DNA from: Psychrobacter sp. | GTDB taxonomy: Bacteria; Pseudomonadota; Gammaproteobacteria; Pseudomonadales; Moraxellaceae | Length of the DNA: 12,987 nt | Assembly (NCBI RefSeq): GCF_030454045.1 | Contig: NZ_JAKDJE010000079.1 | Span: 1 to 12,987, forward strand | Direction of reading: 5' to 3' | Part shown: in pieces, positions 6,043-12,832 of the stretch | How positions within the stretch are numbered: position 1 is the first letter of the stretch | Layout: the number at the start of each line of letters is the position of its first letter | Program-made: the position numbers and the translations under genes | Notes under the pieces: model-generated | What the model was told of the DNA's origin: nothing | The model's input: only the letters and a program-made list of their open reading frames with translations | The model's database searches: none

Positions 6043-6068
6043 TATAGTCAGATGACCACAAAAATGTT
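6043..6068 (+). repeat. IS630 left terminal inverted repeat with TA target base pair
   Basis: It reads TATAGTCA, then a variable stretch, then ACAAAA and GTT. The first 8 bases are identical to the inward-reading right end. The outermost TA is taken as the target duplication. Confidence 0.8.
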
Positions 6069-6108
6069 ATAAAGTAAATCAACTAAACGATTACTACTAT
6101 AAACAACT

Positions 6109-6414
6109 ATGACTTACTCCCTAGATTACCGCAAACAAGTTTTAAAAAGCTTAGATGAGGGCATGACCTTTGCCGAAGCTGCTGTTTTCTATGATATCAG
6201 TCCAACGACTATCCAGAAGTGGAAAAAGCGTCTTCATAGTAAAACCACCCGATATATTAAGCCCTACAAAATAGAGGATGAAGCCTTAGCTCAAGATGTC
6301 AAAGACCACCCTGACGATTATCACTATGAGCGAGCACAGCGTTTTAATTGTAGCCCAACAGGCATCAGCAAAGCCTTAAAGCGTATTGGTGTTAGCAAAA
6401 AAAAAGACACTTGA
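6109..6414 (+). CDS. IS630 transposase, N-terminal frame (orfA, helix-turn-helix)
   Basis: This encodes 101 residues. MTYSLDYRKQVL followed by FAEAAVFYDISPTTIQKWKKRL (residues 21-42) is the DNA-binding helix-turn-helix typical of IS630 transposases that recognise the terminal repeats. A second winged or helical segment continues to about residue 95. The frame ends in KKKDT-stop just after a run of nine A residues (6397-6405). The catalytic part continues in a frame offset by +1. No clear Shine-Dalgarno is visible before the ATG. Alone this part lacks any catalytic residue, so it can bind DNA at most, possibly acting as an inhibitor of transposition. Confidence 0.82.
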   Translation: MTYSLDYRKQVLKSLDEGMTFAEAAVFYDISPTTIQKWKKRLHSKTTRYIKPYKIEDEALAQDVKDHPDDYHYERAQRFNCSPTGISKALKRIGVSKKKDT

Positions 6415-6952
6415 GCATCCCAAAGCTTGTCCACTAAAGAGGGCTCACTACCTAAAAAAACTTAACCACTACATTGCTCAAGGCTTTGCTATTGTCTATA
6501 TGGACGAGAGTGGCTTTGAAAGTGAAACGATGCGTCCTTGTGGTTATGCACCCATTGGTAGCCCCTGCATTGGCAGTTACAACTGGCAAGCCAAGGAGCG
6601 AACCAACGTGATTGGTGCGCTATATGGCAAAATGCTGTTTGCACTCGATTGCTTAAAGACCAACATCAATAAAGAGGTTTTCTATCACTGGTGCAAGTTC
6701 ACGCTGATACCAAAGCTTAAGAAAAAATGTGTGATCGTTATGGATAATGCGACCTTTCATAAGCGCGTTCAAAAGTTGCTTAACAGGCATGGTCACAGGC
6801 TTCTATTCTTACCACCTTATAGTCCTGACTTAAATCCCATCGAGAAAAAATGGGCTCAAGTGAAGTTTTTACGCCAAGGTTGGATGGAAAATGACTTATC
6901 TAAATTGTTTTATGATATTCATCCAAAACATAACTCTTTTGTAGTGCAGTGA
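6386..6952 (+). CDS. IS630 transposase, C-terminal catalytic frame (orfB, DDE domain)
   Basis: The open frame encodes 188 residues if read from a TTG at 6386, but that start is not credible. The real product is more likely the orfA-orfB fusion of about 280 residues, made by slippage on the A9 run at 6397-6405 (a net +1 or -2 shift). The catalytic triad is complete: Asp in YMDESGF, Asp in VIVMDNATFH, and Glu in PPYSPDLNPIEKKWAQVK, the IS630/Tc1 DDE signature. GYAPIGSPC and NVIGALYG are also family features. The C-terminal end falls within the right terminal repeat. Because triad and ends are intact, the element may still be mobile if frameshifting or transcript slippage works; otherwise the A9 run is an inactivating indel. 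Confidence 0.82.
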   Translation: MVLAKKKTLEHPKACPLKRAHYLKKLNHYIAQGFAIVYMDESGFESETMRPCGYAPIGSPCIGSYNWQAKERTNVIGALYGKMLFALDCLKTNINKEVFYHWCKFTLIPKLKKKCVIVMDNATFHKRVQKLLNRHGHRLLFLPPYSPDLNPIEKKWAQVKFLRQGWMENDLSKLFYDIHPKHNSFVVQ

Positions 6953-6957
6953 CTATA
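6932..6957 (-). repeat. IS630 right terminal inverted repeat with TA target base pair
   Basis: Read inward on the minus strand it begins TATAGTCAC and continues with CTACAAAA and GAGTT; 19 of 26 positions match the left repeat. Confidence 0.8.
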
Positions 6958-6960
6958 GAG

Positions 6961-6997
6961 TCCTGAATTTTTATAAAAAATATGCTATCAATTCTAA
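6961..6997 (-). promoter_or_regulatory. Orphaned promoter and ribosome site of the larger lipoprotein gene
   Basis: On the minus strand, directly outside the right end of the IS, are TTAGAA (6992-6997), a 16-bp spacer, TATAAA (6970-6975) and CAGGA (6961-6965). If the IS and one TA are removed, AGGA falls 7 nt before the ATG at 6040, an ideal Shine-Dalgarno distance. The promoter hexamers are a weaker inference than the ribosome site. Confidence 0.55.
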
Positions 6998-7206
6998 GCA
7001 AATATTAGTGATTGCAAGAATTAATTGGTTACCATAATTATACATAATTTTAACTAAACACCCAACTTAATTTTAGAATAAAAATGTATTTTATGATGGA
7101 TAGCTTTTATGATTTAATAAAATCAGAGGAAAAAATTAACGGAAGGTGCATACTGACAGCACAATCCTGATGCTGCTATGATGCAGGTAATAATGACTGT
7201 TGAGAG

Positions 7207-7428
7207 ATGACTGTGTGGCAGGTGTATTTATTTATATTACCGATTGGTATTGGCATCATGACGTTGGCAGCGAGTTTATTGTTGTTGTTTGCTTATCTGA
7301 TGTCTGATGACCCTGCCACGCGCTTGGCCGCCTTTAATTGGTTTAAGCGCTTAATTATTGTGGCATTTATCTTACTCAGTATTGGTCTATTTATGACCTT
7401 TGGGCATTTTTGGGGGCCATCAAGATAG
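7207..7428 (+). CDS. Small two-helix membrane protein of unknown function
   Basis: This encodes 73 residues with two predicted membrane helices, about residues 6-31 and 48-67. They are joined by a short polar loop (MSDDPATRLAAFNWFKR), whose basic end would be cytoplasmic by the positive-inside rule, giving a hairpin with both ends outside. No family is recognised. GAGAG directly abuts the ATG at 7207. The GTG codon at 7213 would have that site 6 nt upstream, so the true start may be the GTG, giving 71 residues. ATGACTGT is duplicated at 7194 and 7207; the first copy runs into a stop after five codons. The stop is 3 bp from the stop of the convergent GNAT gene. The codon use and GC resemble the core genes, unlike the AT-rich 6958-7150 region before it, which holds only weak promoter-like sequences. 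Confidence 0.65.
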   Translation: MTVWQVYLFILPIGIGIMTLAASLLLLFAYLMSDDPATRLAAFNWFKRLIIVAFILLSIGLFMTFGHFWGPSR

Positions 7429-7431
7429 GGG

Positions 7432-8043
7432 CTATGCACTGACCCTTTTTTCTAACTCTAATAACTCTAAATCTTCACGTTTTGGCTCGCCATTATTACC
7501 ATCGTTGGGAAACGGTATTTTATTACCATTTAACTGATAGCCACGGCGCTGATAGTAAGCCAAAAGCTCAGGGCGATGGCTCAAGATTGACATGGTTAAG
7601 CGTGCAGGCTGTTTATCAGTGCCATTTTCAGTTGATAACAGATGTCGTGTGGCAAAAGTCTCGGCAGCCTGTAGTACCATATTGCCAACGCCCTGCCCTT
7701 GCAGTTCAGGATGCACCGCAAACATACCGATATAGGCTTTTTTGTTTGAGTTGGCATCAGTTTTTATATCGACAGCGATACAACCAAGTATTTCACCTGT
7801 CTCTTTTGCATCACGCTCACCTGTCGTGGTTTTTGGATAGACAAACAGATAGTGTGTGGGATTATTAATCGTACTCGCCAGCTCCTCTGGCGTGATACGG
7901 ATACCGCCGACTAAGTCAGCCTCATTGGTCCAGCCCGCTGTCTCTCGATAGCAGCAGTTTAATAACCGCTCAAGTGCACCAATATCACTCGCGTCAGCCT
8001 GACGTAAAAATACGGCATCTTTGCTCAAATTACTTTTATTCAT
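7432..8043 (-). CDS. GNAT-family N-acetyltransferase
   Basis: This encodes 203 residues. The acetyl-CoA-binding motif A is clear: YIGMFAVHPELQGQGVGNMV, with the QGQGVG pyrophosphate loop at 115-120. Motif B follows as RPELLAYYQRRGYQ (157-170). An N-terminal beta-alpha region has CYRETAGWTNEADLVGG, a pattern found in a subgroup of GNAT enzymes annotated only as hypothetical acetyltransferases. The fold fixes the reaction type (acetyl transfer from acetyl-CoA to an amine) but not the substrate. AAGGAA lies 11 nt before the ATG. The gene lies downstream of the Rieske-flavoprotein gene in the same direction but behind its terminator. Its own promoter is unclear; a TATAAA overlaps the terminator's T-run. 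It ends 3 bp from the convergent small membrane protein. Confidence 0.85.
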   Translation of the reverse strand: MNKSNLSKDAVFLRQADASDIGALERLLNCCYRETAGWTNEADLVGGIRITPEELASTINNPTHYLFVYPKTTTGERDAKETGEILGCIAVDIKTDANSNKKAYIGMFAVHPELQGQGVGNMVLQAAETFATRHLLSTENGTDKQPARLTMSILSHRPELLAYYQRRGYQLNGNKIPFPNDGNNGEPKREDLELLELEKRVSA

Positions 8044-8068
8044 ATTATAGTGTTCCTTTTTTATTTAT

Positions 8069-8097
8069 AAAAAAACTGGCCTAGTTTCCTAAGCCAG
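8069..8097 (-). terminator. Intrinsic terminator of the Rieske-flavoprotein gene
   Basis: On the minus strand the sequence reads CTGGCTTAG, loop GAAA, CTAGGCCAG, then seven Ts. The stem is 9 bp with one G-T pair and a stable GNRA-type tetraloop. It lies 31 bp after the stop codon of the Rieske gene and ahead of the GNAT gene. Confidence 0.88.
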
Positions 8098-8128
8098 CTT
8101 AAATACTAATACTTATCTGTCTATAGTA

Positions 8129-9775
8129 CTAGCGCGATAATGCATGCGCCTGATCAACCATATCAAACCCTGCATTAAGCTGTGCGCGCGTTGGTGCATG
8201 ACCTCGACGTAATAGTTCAGAGAAAGCAACCAGCTCTTTATCGCGTCCAAGCGTACTTGCAGCACTCGCACGTGTATCCGCGCCTTCGTCATCAAAATAA
8301 TATTCGATATAGTCGAGCGTATCTGGCGTACCAAATAGGATATTGTGATCGGGCGTTGGCGCATGACCGCTATAGCGTAGGCTTTTGCCATATTGCATGG
8401 TCCAAAAGAACGGGATACGCGCTTCTAGAGAATCGACCTTATCATCGTTCAATATCGCAGCGGCTGTGACCATACCGTGTTGTAATGCAACGCGCCAATG
8501 TTCGATACGCATACGACCCATTTGGTTGGTAGGTTTGGCAATATCACCGAGCGCATAGATACCATCGCGCAGCTGTAGATGAGCGTCAACTTGCACACCA
8601 TCTGGATCATTGATCTCATGCAATATCTCTGTGCGCGGGGACACACCTGTACCTAAGACCACAATATCAGCATCAATATGCTCGCCATTCGCCAACGTCA
8701 CACCGCCTACATTTGAGAAAGCCTGAATATTGCTATCTCCATCCTTGTCCACTTGACGCTCAATCTTAGTGATTTCATTGACGGTTGCATCAAACACAAA
8801 GTTAATGCCCTTCTCTTCATGTAGCTTAATTAAGGCGTTACTCACTGTTTCTGAGACGATATTGCCCATCACGCGACTGCCTTGTCCAATCACGGTAATA
8901 GAAGCAGTCGTACCTGCCTGTGCCAATGCCGAAGCGGTCTCCATACCGATAAAACCTGTACCGATAATCACCACGCGCTGGTCATGACTGGCCGCTTTGA
9001 TCAATTTGGCATCTGCCATGCTACGCAAGGTATAGACGCCGTCTATATCTGCTCCTTTGATAGGCGGAGTGATCGGCGACGCCCCTGTTGCCACCACTAA
9101 GAAGTCCGCTGTCTGGCGCGTGCTAGTGCCGTTTTCATTTTCTATGACAATGGTCGCCTCATTGGGCAATACTTCGCTGACCGTTTGATTCAGGTGCAGA
9201 TCAATATCGTTGCTACTCGCCCAATCTGCCCCGCCTAGTAGCAGCTTATCTTCATCCATGTTCCCTGCCAAAAATGCTTTCGATAATAATGGGCGGTTAT
9301 AAGGAGCTTTGTCATCTTTGCTAATCATGGTGATTTTGCCGCCATAGCCACCTTGGCGCAACTGGTTGGCGGTCATAAACCCAGCACCGCCGCCACCTAC
9401 GATAATGGTGTGAGTGTCCGTCAATTTGTCGTTTTCTATCGGCTTGTTTATCTTAGCTGAGGTATCAACCGTCACATTGTCACCTTCATTGATAACCTCA
9501 TACTGCGTCAGACCCTCTGTCGCTATCGGTTCTAGAAGCGACCCATCGCGGCTATCAAAACTCGCATGATGCCAAGGACAAACCACTCGATGACCGCAGC
9601 GTAATCCATCACCCAAATCTGCACCAGCATGCGGGCATTTGCCATCGAATGCATGGAACTCATCATCACGAGTGATTAAAATGATACTATCGTCGTCTTG
9701 CTTGTACGATTTCATTCCGCCATTTGGAATATCCGATTTTGTTATCGTGACTGTGTTGATCATCGCCTTGGTCAT
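8129..9775 (-). CDS. Rieske [2Fe-2S]/FAD-dependent pyridine nucleotide-disulfide oxidoreductase, AIFM3-like
   Basis: This encodes 548 residues. An N-terminal Rieske domain (about 1-105) has both cluster motifs: C47-P-H49 and C66-PW-H69. Next comes a two-dinucleotide-binding flavoprotein module: FAD motif IIVGGGGAG (124-132), the conserved APYNRPLLSK (157-166), a substrate-domain ATG at 230-231, the NAD(P)H motif VVIIGTGFIGMET (268-280), and the second FAD motif YALGDIA. The C-terminal ~100 residues, with HWRVALQHG and PFFWTMQYGKSLRYSG, are the reductase C-terminal domain of ferredoxin/rubredoxin reductases. This architecture equals the AIFM3 (AIF-like) family: electrons from NAD(P)H pass via FAD, perhaps with the Rieske cluster as partner. 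The physiological acceptor is unknown. There is no signal peptide, so it is cytosolic. AAGGAAG lies 4 nt before the ATG. It stands as a single gene with its own terminator, not next to a ring-hydroxylating oxygenase, which argues against an aromatic-degradation role. Confidence 0.9.
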   Translation of the reverse strand: MTKAMINTVTITKSDIPNGGMKSYKQDDDSIILITRDDEFHAFDGKCPHAGADLGDGLRCGHRVVCPWHHASFDSRDGSLLEPIATEGLTQYEVINEGDNVTVDTSAKINKPIENDKLTDTHTIIVGGGGAGFMTANQLRQGGYGGKITMISKDDKAPYNRPLLSKAFLAGNMDEDKLLLGGADWASSNDIDLHLNQTVSEVLPNEATIVIENENGTSTRQTADFLVVATGASPITPPIKGADIDGVYTLRSMADAKLIKAASHDQRVVIIGTGFIGMETASALAQAGTTASITVIGQGSRVMGNIVSETVSNALIKLHEEKGINFVFDATVNEITKIERQVDKDGDSNIQAFSNVGGVTLANGEHIDADIVVLGTGVSPRTEILHEINDPDGVQVDAHLQLRDGIYALGDIAKPTNQMGRMRIEHWRVALQHGMVTAAAILNDDKVDSLEARIPFFWTMQYGKSLRYSGHAPTPDHNILFGTPDTLDYIEYYFDDEGADTRASAASTLGRDKELVAFSELLRRGHAPTRAQLNAGFDMVDQAHALSR

Positions 9776-9882
9776 AATGCTTCCTTAACAGTTATAATGA
9801 GTTCCTGATGACAGCATGCTGAAAATAGCCCTAACCATTCAGAGCGATTCAACCTACCTTATTATTTTTGATGTTTTATGCA

Positions 9883-9911
9883 TTGATAGTAGCAAGCGCG
9901 CAGCATATACG
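9883..9911 (+). promoter_or_regulatory. Promoter candidate for truD
   Basis: TTGATA (9883-9888), a 17-bp spacer and TATACG (9906-9911) make a plausible sigma70 promoter, giving a leader of about 140 nt. A weaker alternative is TTGCAA with TTTATC 17 bp on (9936-9964). The 284-base gap between the divergent Rieske gene and truD otherwise holds only the hairpin at 9899-9935. Confidence 0.35.
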
Positions 9912-9935
9912 ATGTTTTTTTGTATGCTTGCTGCG
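9899..9935. repeat. Imperfect hairpin in the truD leader region
   Basis: CGCAGCA (9899-9905) pairs with TGCTGCG (9929-9935), and ATAC (9907-9910) with GTAT (9922-9925), leaving a 1/3 internal loop and an 11-nt T-rich loop. An overlapping alternative is AGCAAGC (9891-9897) with GCTTGCT (9926-9932). It overlaps the -10 box of the candidate truD promoter. No role is evident. Confidence 0.35.
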
Positions 9936-10059
9936 TTGCAAAACGTAATTTCTTAGATTTTATCGCTTGGGTTTTATTACCCAGCCTTTACTCCAAAGTT
10001 CTTATCGATAACTCTACAACTGACCTCTCTCATTATTAGACACAATAAAAGACCATATT

Positions 10060-11343
10060 ATGACTTCTCAAGCTACCTCTAGCGATATTGAAAACAGCTC
10101 TGCTACTCAGTCCATCTTAGGCAGCGATACAGATAGCGATACAAATAATCAGGCTGCCGACAGTTTCGATCTCACTCATATTGATATTACTGCTGCCACT
10201 GACCCTACAAATTTACCGCAGCCAAAGCCTCAACCGATACAGCGAGCCACTTATAAAGCGGATGCTACCGACTTTGTGGTCAACGAAATACTCCCGCTGG
10301 AGTTGACAGGTGATGGTGAGCATTTATGGCTCCATATCCAAAAATCAGGCATGAACACCGCGTATCTGGCAAAACTGTTGTCAGAGTGGGCAGACATACC
10401 GCTACGTGATGTCGGTTACTCAGGACTGAAGGATCGTCATGCGGTGACGACCCAGTGGTTTAGCCTGCGTATACCCAAAAAGCAGTTGCCGCCTACGGAG
10501 TTTGTGCCGATAGATATTGGCGAGCATGAATCTGTCGTTATTCTGGCGCAGCACTGGCATAATAAAAAGCTCAATCGCGGTACCCACCGTGCCAATCAAT
10601 TTATCATTACCTTGCGTGATATTGAGTTTACGAATGATGATGAAAACACTGAATCAACTGAGCAATCGTTATCTACTCAGCAGACGGCTAAGCAACGCGT
10701 CGAGGAGCATTTAGCACGCATCGATGAAACAGGTGTACCCAATTACTTTGGCCCACAGCGTTTTGGCCGTCAGGGCAATAATGTCAGAGAAGCGTTGGCG
10801 CTATTTGCCCGTCCAACGCGCGAGCCAAAGCCGCAACCCAAAAAGAGCAAACGCAAAAGTGCGCCGCGCGAACAAAATACGATGGAACTGTCGGCAGCCC
10901 GTAGCTTGATATTCAATGAGATACTAGCCGCGCGAGTTCGTAATGGCAGCTGGGACGCAGGCCTAGCAGGTGAAGTGTTTAATTTGGATGGGTCAGGATC
11001 GATATTTACCAGTGAGGAGATAGACGATACGTTACGCGCTCGTATGAGTAGCGGCGATATTCATCCAACTGCTGTGCTTTGGGGTACGGGTAATGACAAA
11101 GTCAGTGGCAGTGCTGCCGCGTTGGAAAAGAATGTCGTAAAGCAAAACCCCTTACTGATGACGCTGGCGGCAGGGTTAGAGCAGCGTGATATCAAAGCAC
11201 AAAGACGCCCGTTAAGACTGCCTATTGAGCAATTAAGCTGGGAGTGGTCGGATGAGCAGATATTGGTATTGAGCTTTACGTTGACCACTGGTAGCTTTGC
11301 CACTAGCGTGCTAGCAAGTTTGGTTCAGCAGATGGATTCATGA
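10060..11343 (+). CDS. truD: tRNA pseudouridine(13) synthase TruD
   Basis: This encodes 427 residues (E. coli TruD is 349). It isomerises U13 of certain tRNAs (tRNA-Glu in E. coli) to pseudouridine. Family motifs in order: DFVVNEILPLELTGDGEHLWLHI (71-93); DVGYSGLKDRHAVTTQWFSL (117-136), holding catalytic Asp125; the RGTHRANQF strand; NYFGPQRFG in the middle; and the C-terminal GSFATSVLASLVQQ. The extra length comes from a Ser/Thr/Asp/Gln-rich N-terminal tail of about 60 residues with low complexity, and from polar or basic linkers around residues 189-216 (Glu/Thr/Gln-rich) and 250-272 (PKPQPKKSKRKSAPRE). The conserved fold starts only at about residue 62, so the tail is probably disordered. 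No Shine-Dalgarno is obvious before the ATG at 10060, and no later ATG could preserve the N-terminal domain. It is convergent with the GGDEF gene, 28 bp apart, with no terminator between. Confidence 0.93.
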   Translation: MTSQATSSDIENSSATQSILGSDTDSDTNNQAADSFDLTHIDITAATDPTNLPQPKPQPIQRATYKADATDFVVNEILPLELTGDGEHLWLHIQKSGMNTAYLAKLLSEWADIPLRDVGYSGLKDRHAVTTQWFSLRIPKKQLPPTEFVPIDIGEHESVVILAQHWHNKKLNRGTHRANQFIITLRDIEFTNDDENTESTEQSLSTQQTAKQRVEEHLARIDETGVPNYFGPQRFGRQGNNVREALALFARPTREPKPQPKKSKRKSAPREQNTMELSAARSLIFNEILAARVRNGSWDAGLAGEVFNLDGSGSIFTSEEIDDTLRARMSSGDIHPTAVLWGTGNDKVSGSAAALEKNVVKQNPLLMTLAAGLEQRDIKAQRRPLRLPIEQLSWEWSDEQILVLSFTLTTGSFATSVLASLVQQMDS

Positions 11344-11371
11344 TTGAGTTATTGATAGCGCAGAGGGGCAG

Positions 11372-12832
11372 CTAGCGGTTTTTGTAGAGTGAATGCACCC
11401 CGCCGTGTTTTTTGGCAAACATCTCATTTGCACTGACGACTTGATTGCGTCCACGGTGCTTGGCTTCATATAGGGCTTTGTCCGCTGTACTGATTAAGCG
11501 CTGACAGATGTCGCTTGGCAGTTTTTGCATAAAGGCCACTTGGCTCTCAGCGCGCTGAGTAGCAATCGGCTTGATAAGAGGTGATGCACTTGATTGAGAC
11601 TGGGCTTTTTTTGCCAAAATAGATTTATAGTTTTTGGCAATGCAAGCTCTTTCTTGATGGGTCAAGGTATACAGACCAAAGCTCGCTGTCACGCTAAAAT
11701 CAAACACATCACCGACATTGATGATATGCTCAGCAATACTAAGCCGTAATTGCTCCGCAATCACCATTGCACTATCGTGCGACGTATCTGGTAGCACAAC
11801 CAGAAACTCCTCACCACCGTAACGGCTAATGATGGTTTCATCTGATAACGACTGCAATAGCGTCTGCGATATTTCGATCAACACTTGATCCCCCACATCG
11901 TGGCCATAGTTATCGTTGATGTGCTTAAACCAATCCAAATCAAAGAGCATCACGCTCAAATCCTGATTGTCTTGTACCGTTGACAACGCATACTTCATTT
12001 TTTTTAGACCGTAGCGACGGTTTTTTAATTGAGTAAGCTCATCTTGATTGGCATGTCGTAAGGTTTCTTGCCGACTATCATCCAAAACCAATAGCAAAGC
12101 ACGAAATATATAAACGATAAAAATCGCTTTTGGGAGCGCTAAATACAAGTGGGTTGAGCGCCAAAAAAAGGCTGAGGAACGCTGTATCTCAGTGATACTA
12201 TCCCAACTCAATACATTGTTTTCGAATGCTGACGCGGCGATGGCGTTTTCAGTCACCATAATCTCGTTATAGTTGAGATAATTATGAGTGTCTAATAGTG
12301 GATGGATCACCGTCAACTGACGCAGATTGGGCAAGTTAATTCCAAAATATGGCAAGGTAATAGCCAGTAACATGAGTATGATTTGTAGCCAAAACATGCG
12401 CCAAGCATAGCGGCGTTTGATGAGCATCATGCCAAGCATAGCGCCGCCAACCAAGGATACTCCAGCAAACAAGCTGCTATAACCTATCACCACGATGACG
12501 GTGGCAATATAGAACGTATAGGTCAGCACTAATGCGATCTGCCATTTGTCCAGCACACTTCTGCTGTTGCCAGAATGCGGCAAATATTTGACCATGCACA
12601 AGAAAAACAGACCCATTATGCTGATCCCCATCCATAGTGGGTACAGATAGTGCATATTGACATAGGCATGGAGCGCATCTTGTCGCCACCAAACAAACAG
12701 ACACCACAGCCAATGCAAGGATATTTCCATGACAATAAATAACGCCATCAATGACGTTCTGTCAGCCGCTTGCCACTCAAAAATCATTTGAGAGAGTTTT
12801 TTGTATCCAAGATGAGAGACCGACACAGCCAT
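11372..12832 (-). CDS. Membrane-bound GGDEF diguanylate cyclase
   Basis: This encodes 486 residues. The N-terminal half is an integral membrane sensor with about five helices (near 27-49, 62-81, 96-118, 121-137 and 145-165), a ~60-residue segment probably outside the membrane (166-225), and a sixth helix (229-250). I cannot name the sensor family; it is MASE-like in layout. The linker LRHANQDELTQLKNRRYG leads into a GGDEF domain with metal-binding FDLDWFKHIND (297-307) and active-site GGEEF (339-343), so it should make cyclic di-GMP from GTP. The inhibitory I-site RxxD upstream of GGEEF is replaced by SDET (330-333), so product inhibition is unlikely. A ~55-residue Gln/Ser/Lys-rich insertion (about 392-447) separates the FGLYTL strand from the terminal ADKALYEAKHRGRNQV helix. 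The start ATG lacks a strong Shine-Dalgarno; Met16 is an alternative. The region 12833-12987 upstream holds no gene or convincing promoter. Confidence 0.9.
   Translation of the reverse strand: MAVSVSHLGYKKLSQMIFEWQAADRTSLMALFIVMEISLHWLWCLFVWWRQDALHAYVNMHYLYPLWMGISIMGLFFLCMVKYLPHSGNSRSVLDKWQIALVLTYTFYIATVIVVIGYSSLFAGVSLVGGAMLGMMLIKRRYAWRMFWLQIILMLLAITLPYFGINLPNLRQLTVIHPLLDTHNYLNYNEIMVTENAIAASAFENNVLSWDSITEIQRSSAFFWRSTHLYLALPKAIFIVYIFRALLLVLDDSRQETLRHANQDELTQLKNRRYGLKKMKYALSTVQDNQDLSVMLFDLDWFKHINDNYGHDVGDQVLIEISQTLLQSLSDETIISRYGGEEFLVVLPDTSHDSAMVIAEQLRLSIAEHIINVGDVFDFSVTASFGLYTLTHQERACIAKNYKSILAKKAQSQSSASPLIKPIATQRAESQVAFMQKLPSDICQRLISTADKALYEAKHRGRNQVVSANEMFAKKHGGVHSLYKNR

Larger units (their letters stand above)
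6045..6955 (+). mobile_element. IS630-family insertion sequence (about 911 bp)
   Basis: The element is bounded by 26-bp imperfect inverted repeats: left 6043-6068 and right 6932-6957, 19 of 26 positions matching, both starting TATAGTCA when read inward. IS630 elements insert at TA and duplicate it. With TA at 6043-6044 and 6956-6957 as the duplication, the element is 6045-6955; because the ends read TATA, a shift of 2 bp at each side is also possible. It encodes a transposase in two overlapping frames. The transposase stop codon lies inside the right repeat. The element fully separates a lipoprotein start codon from its upstream region. Confidence 0.85.

Noticed and set aside
6041..6082. Extended N-terminus of the larger lipoprotein starting inside the IS (TTG at 6082)
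   Set aside because: It would place 14 unrelated residues before a textbook lipoprotein signal peptide and has no ribosome site.
7084..7170. A 28-codon open frame (MYFMMDSFYDLIK...) in the gap after the IS
   Set aside because: It is in AT-rich sequence where such frames arise by chance, has no Shine-Dalgarno and no recognisable product. It could be a gene fragment, but nothing supports that.
7482..9100. Long plus-strand frames opposite the GNAT and Rieske genes
   Set aside because: They are shadows of strong minus-strand genes whose protein motifs are clear; their translations are His/Arg/Ser-rich and without motifs.
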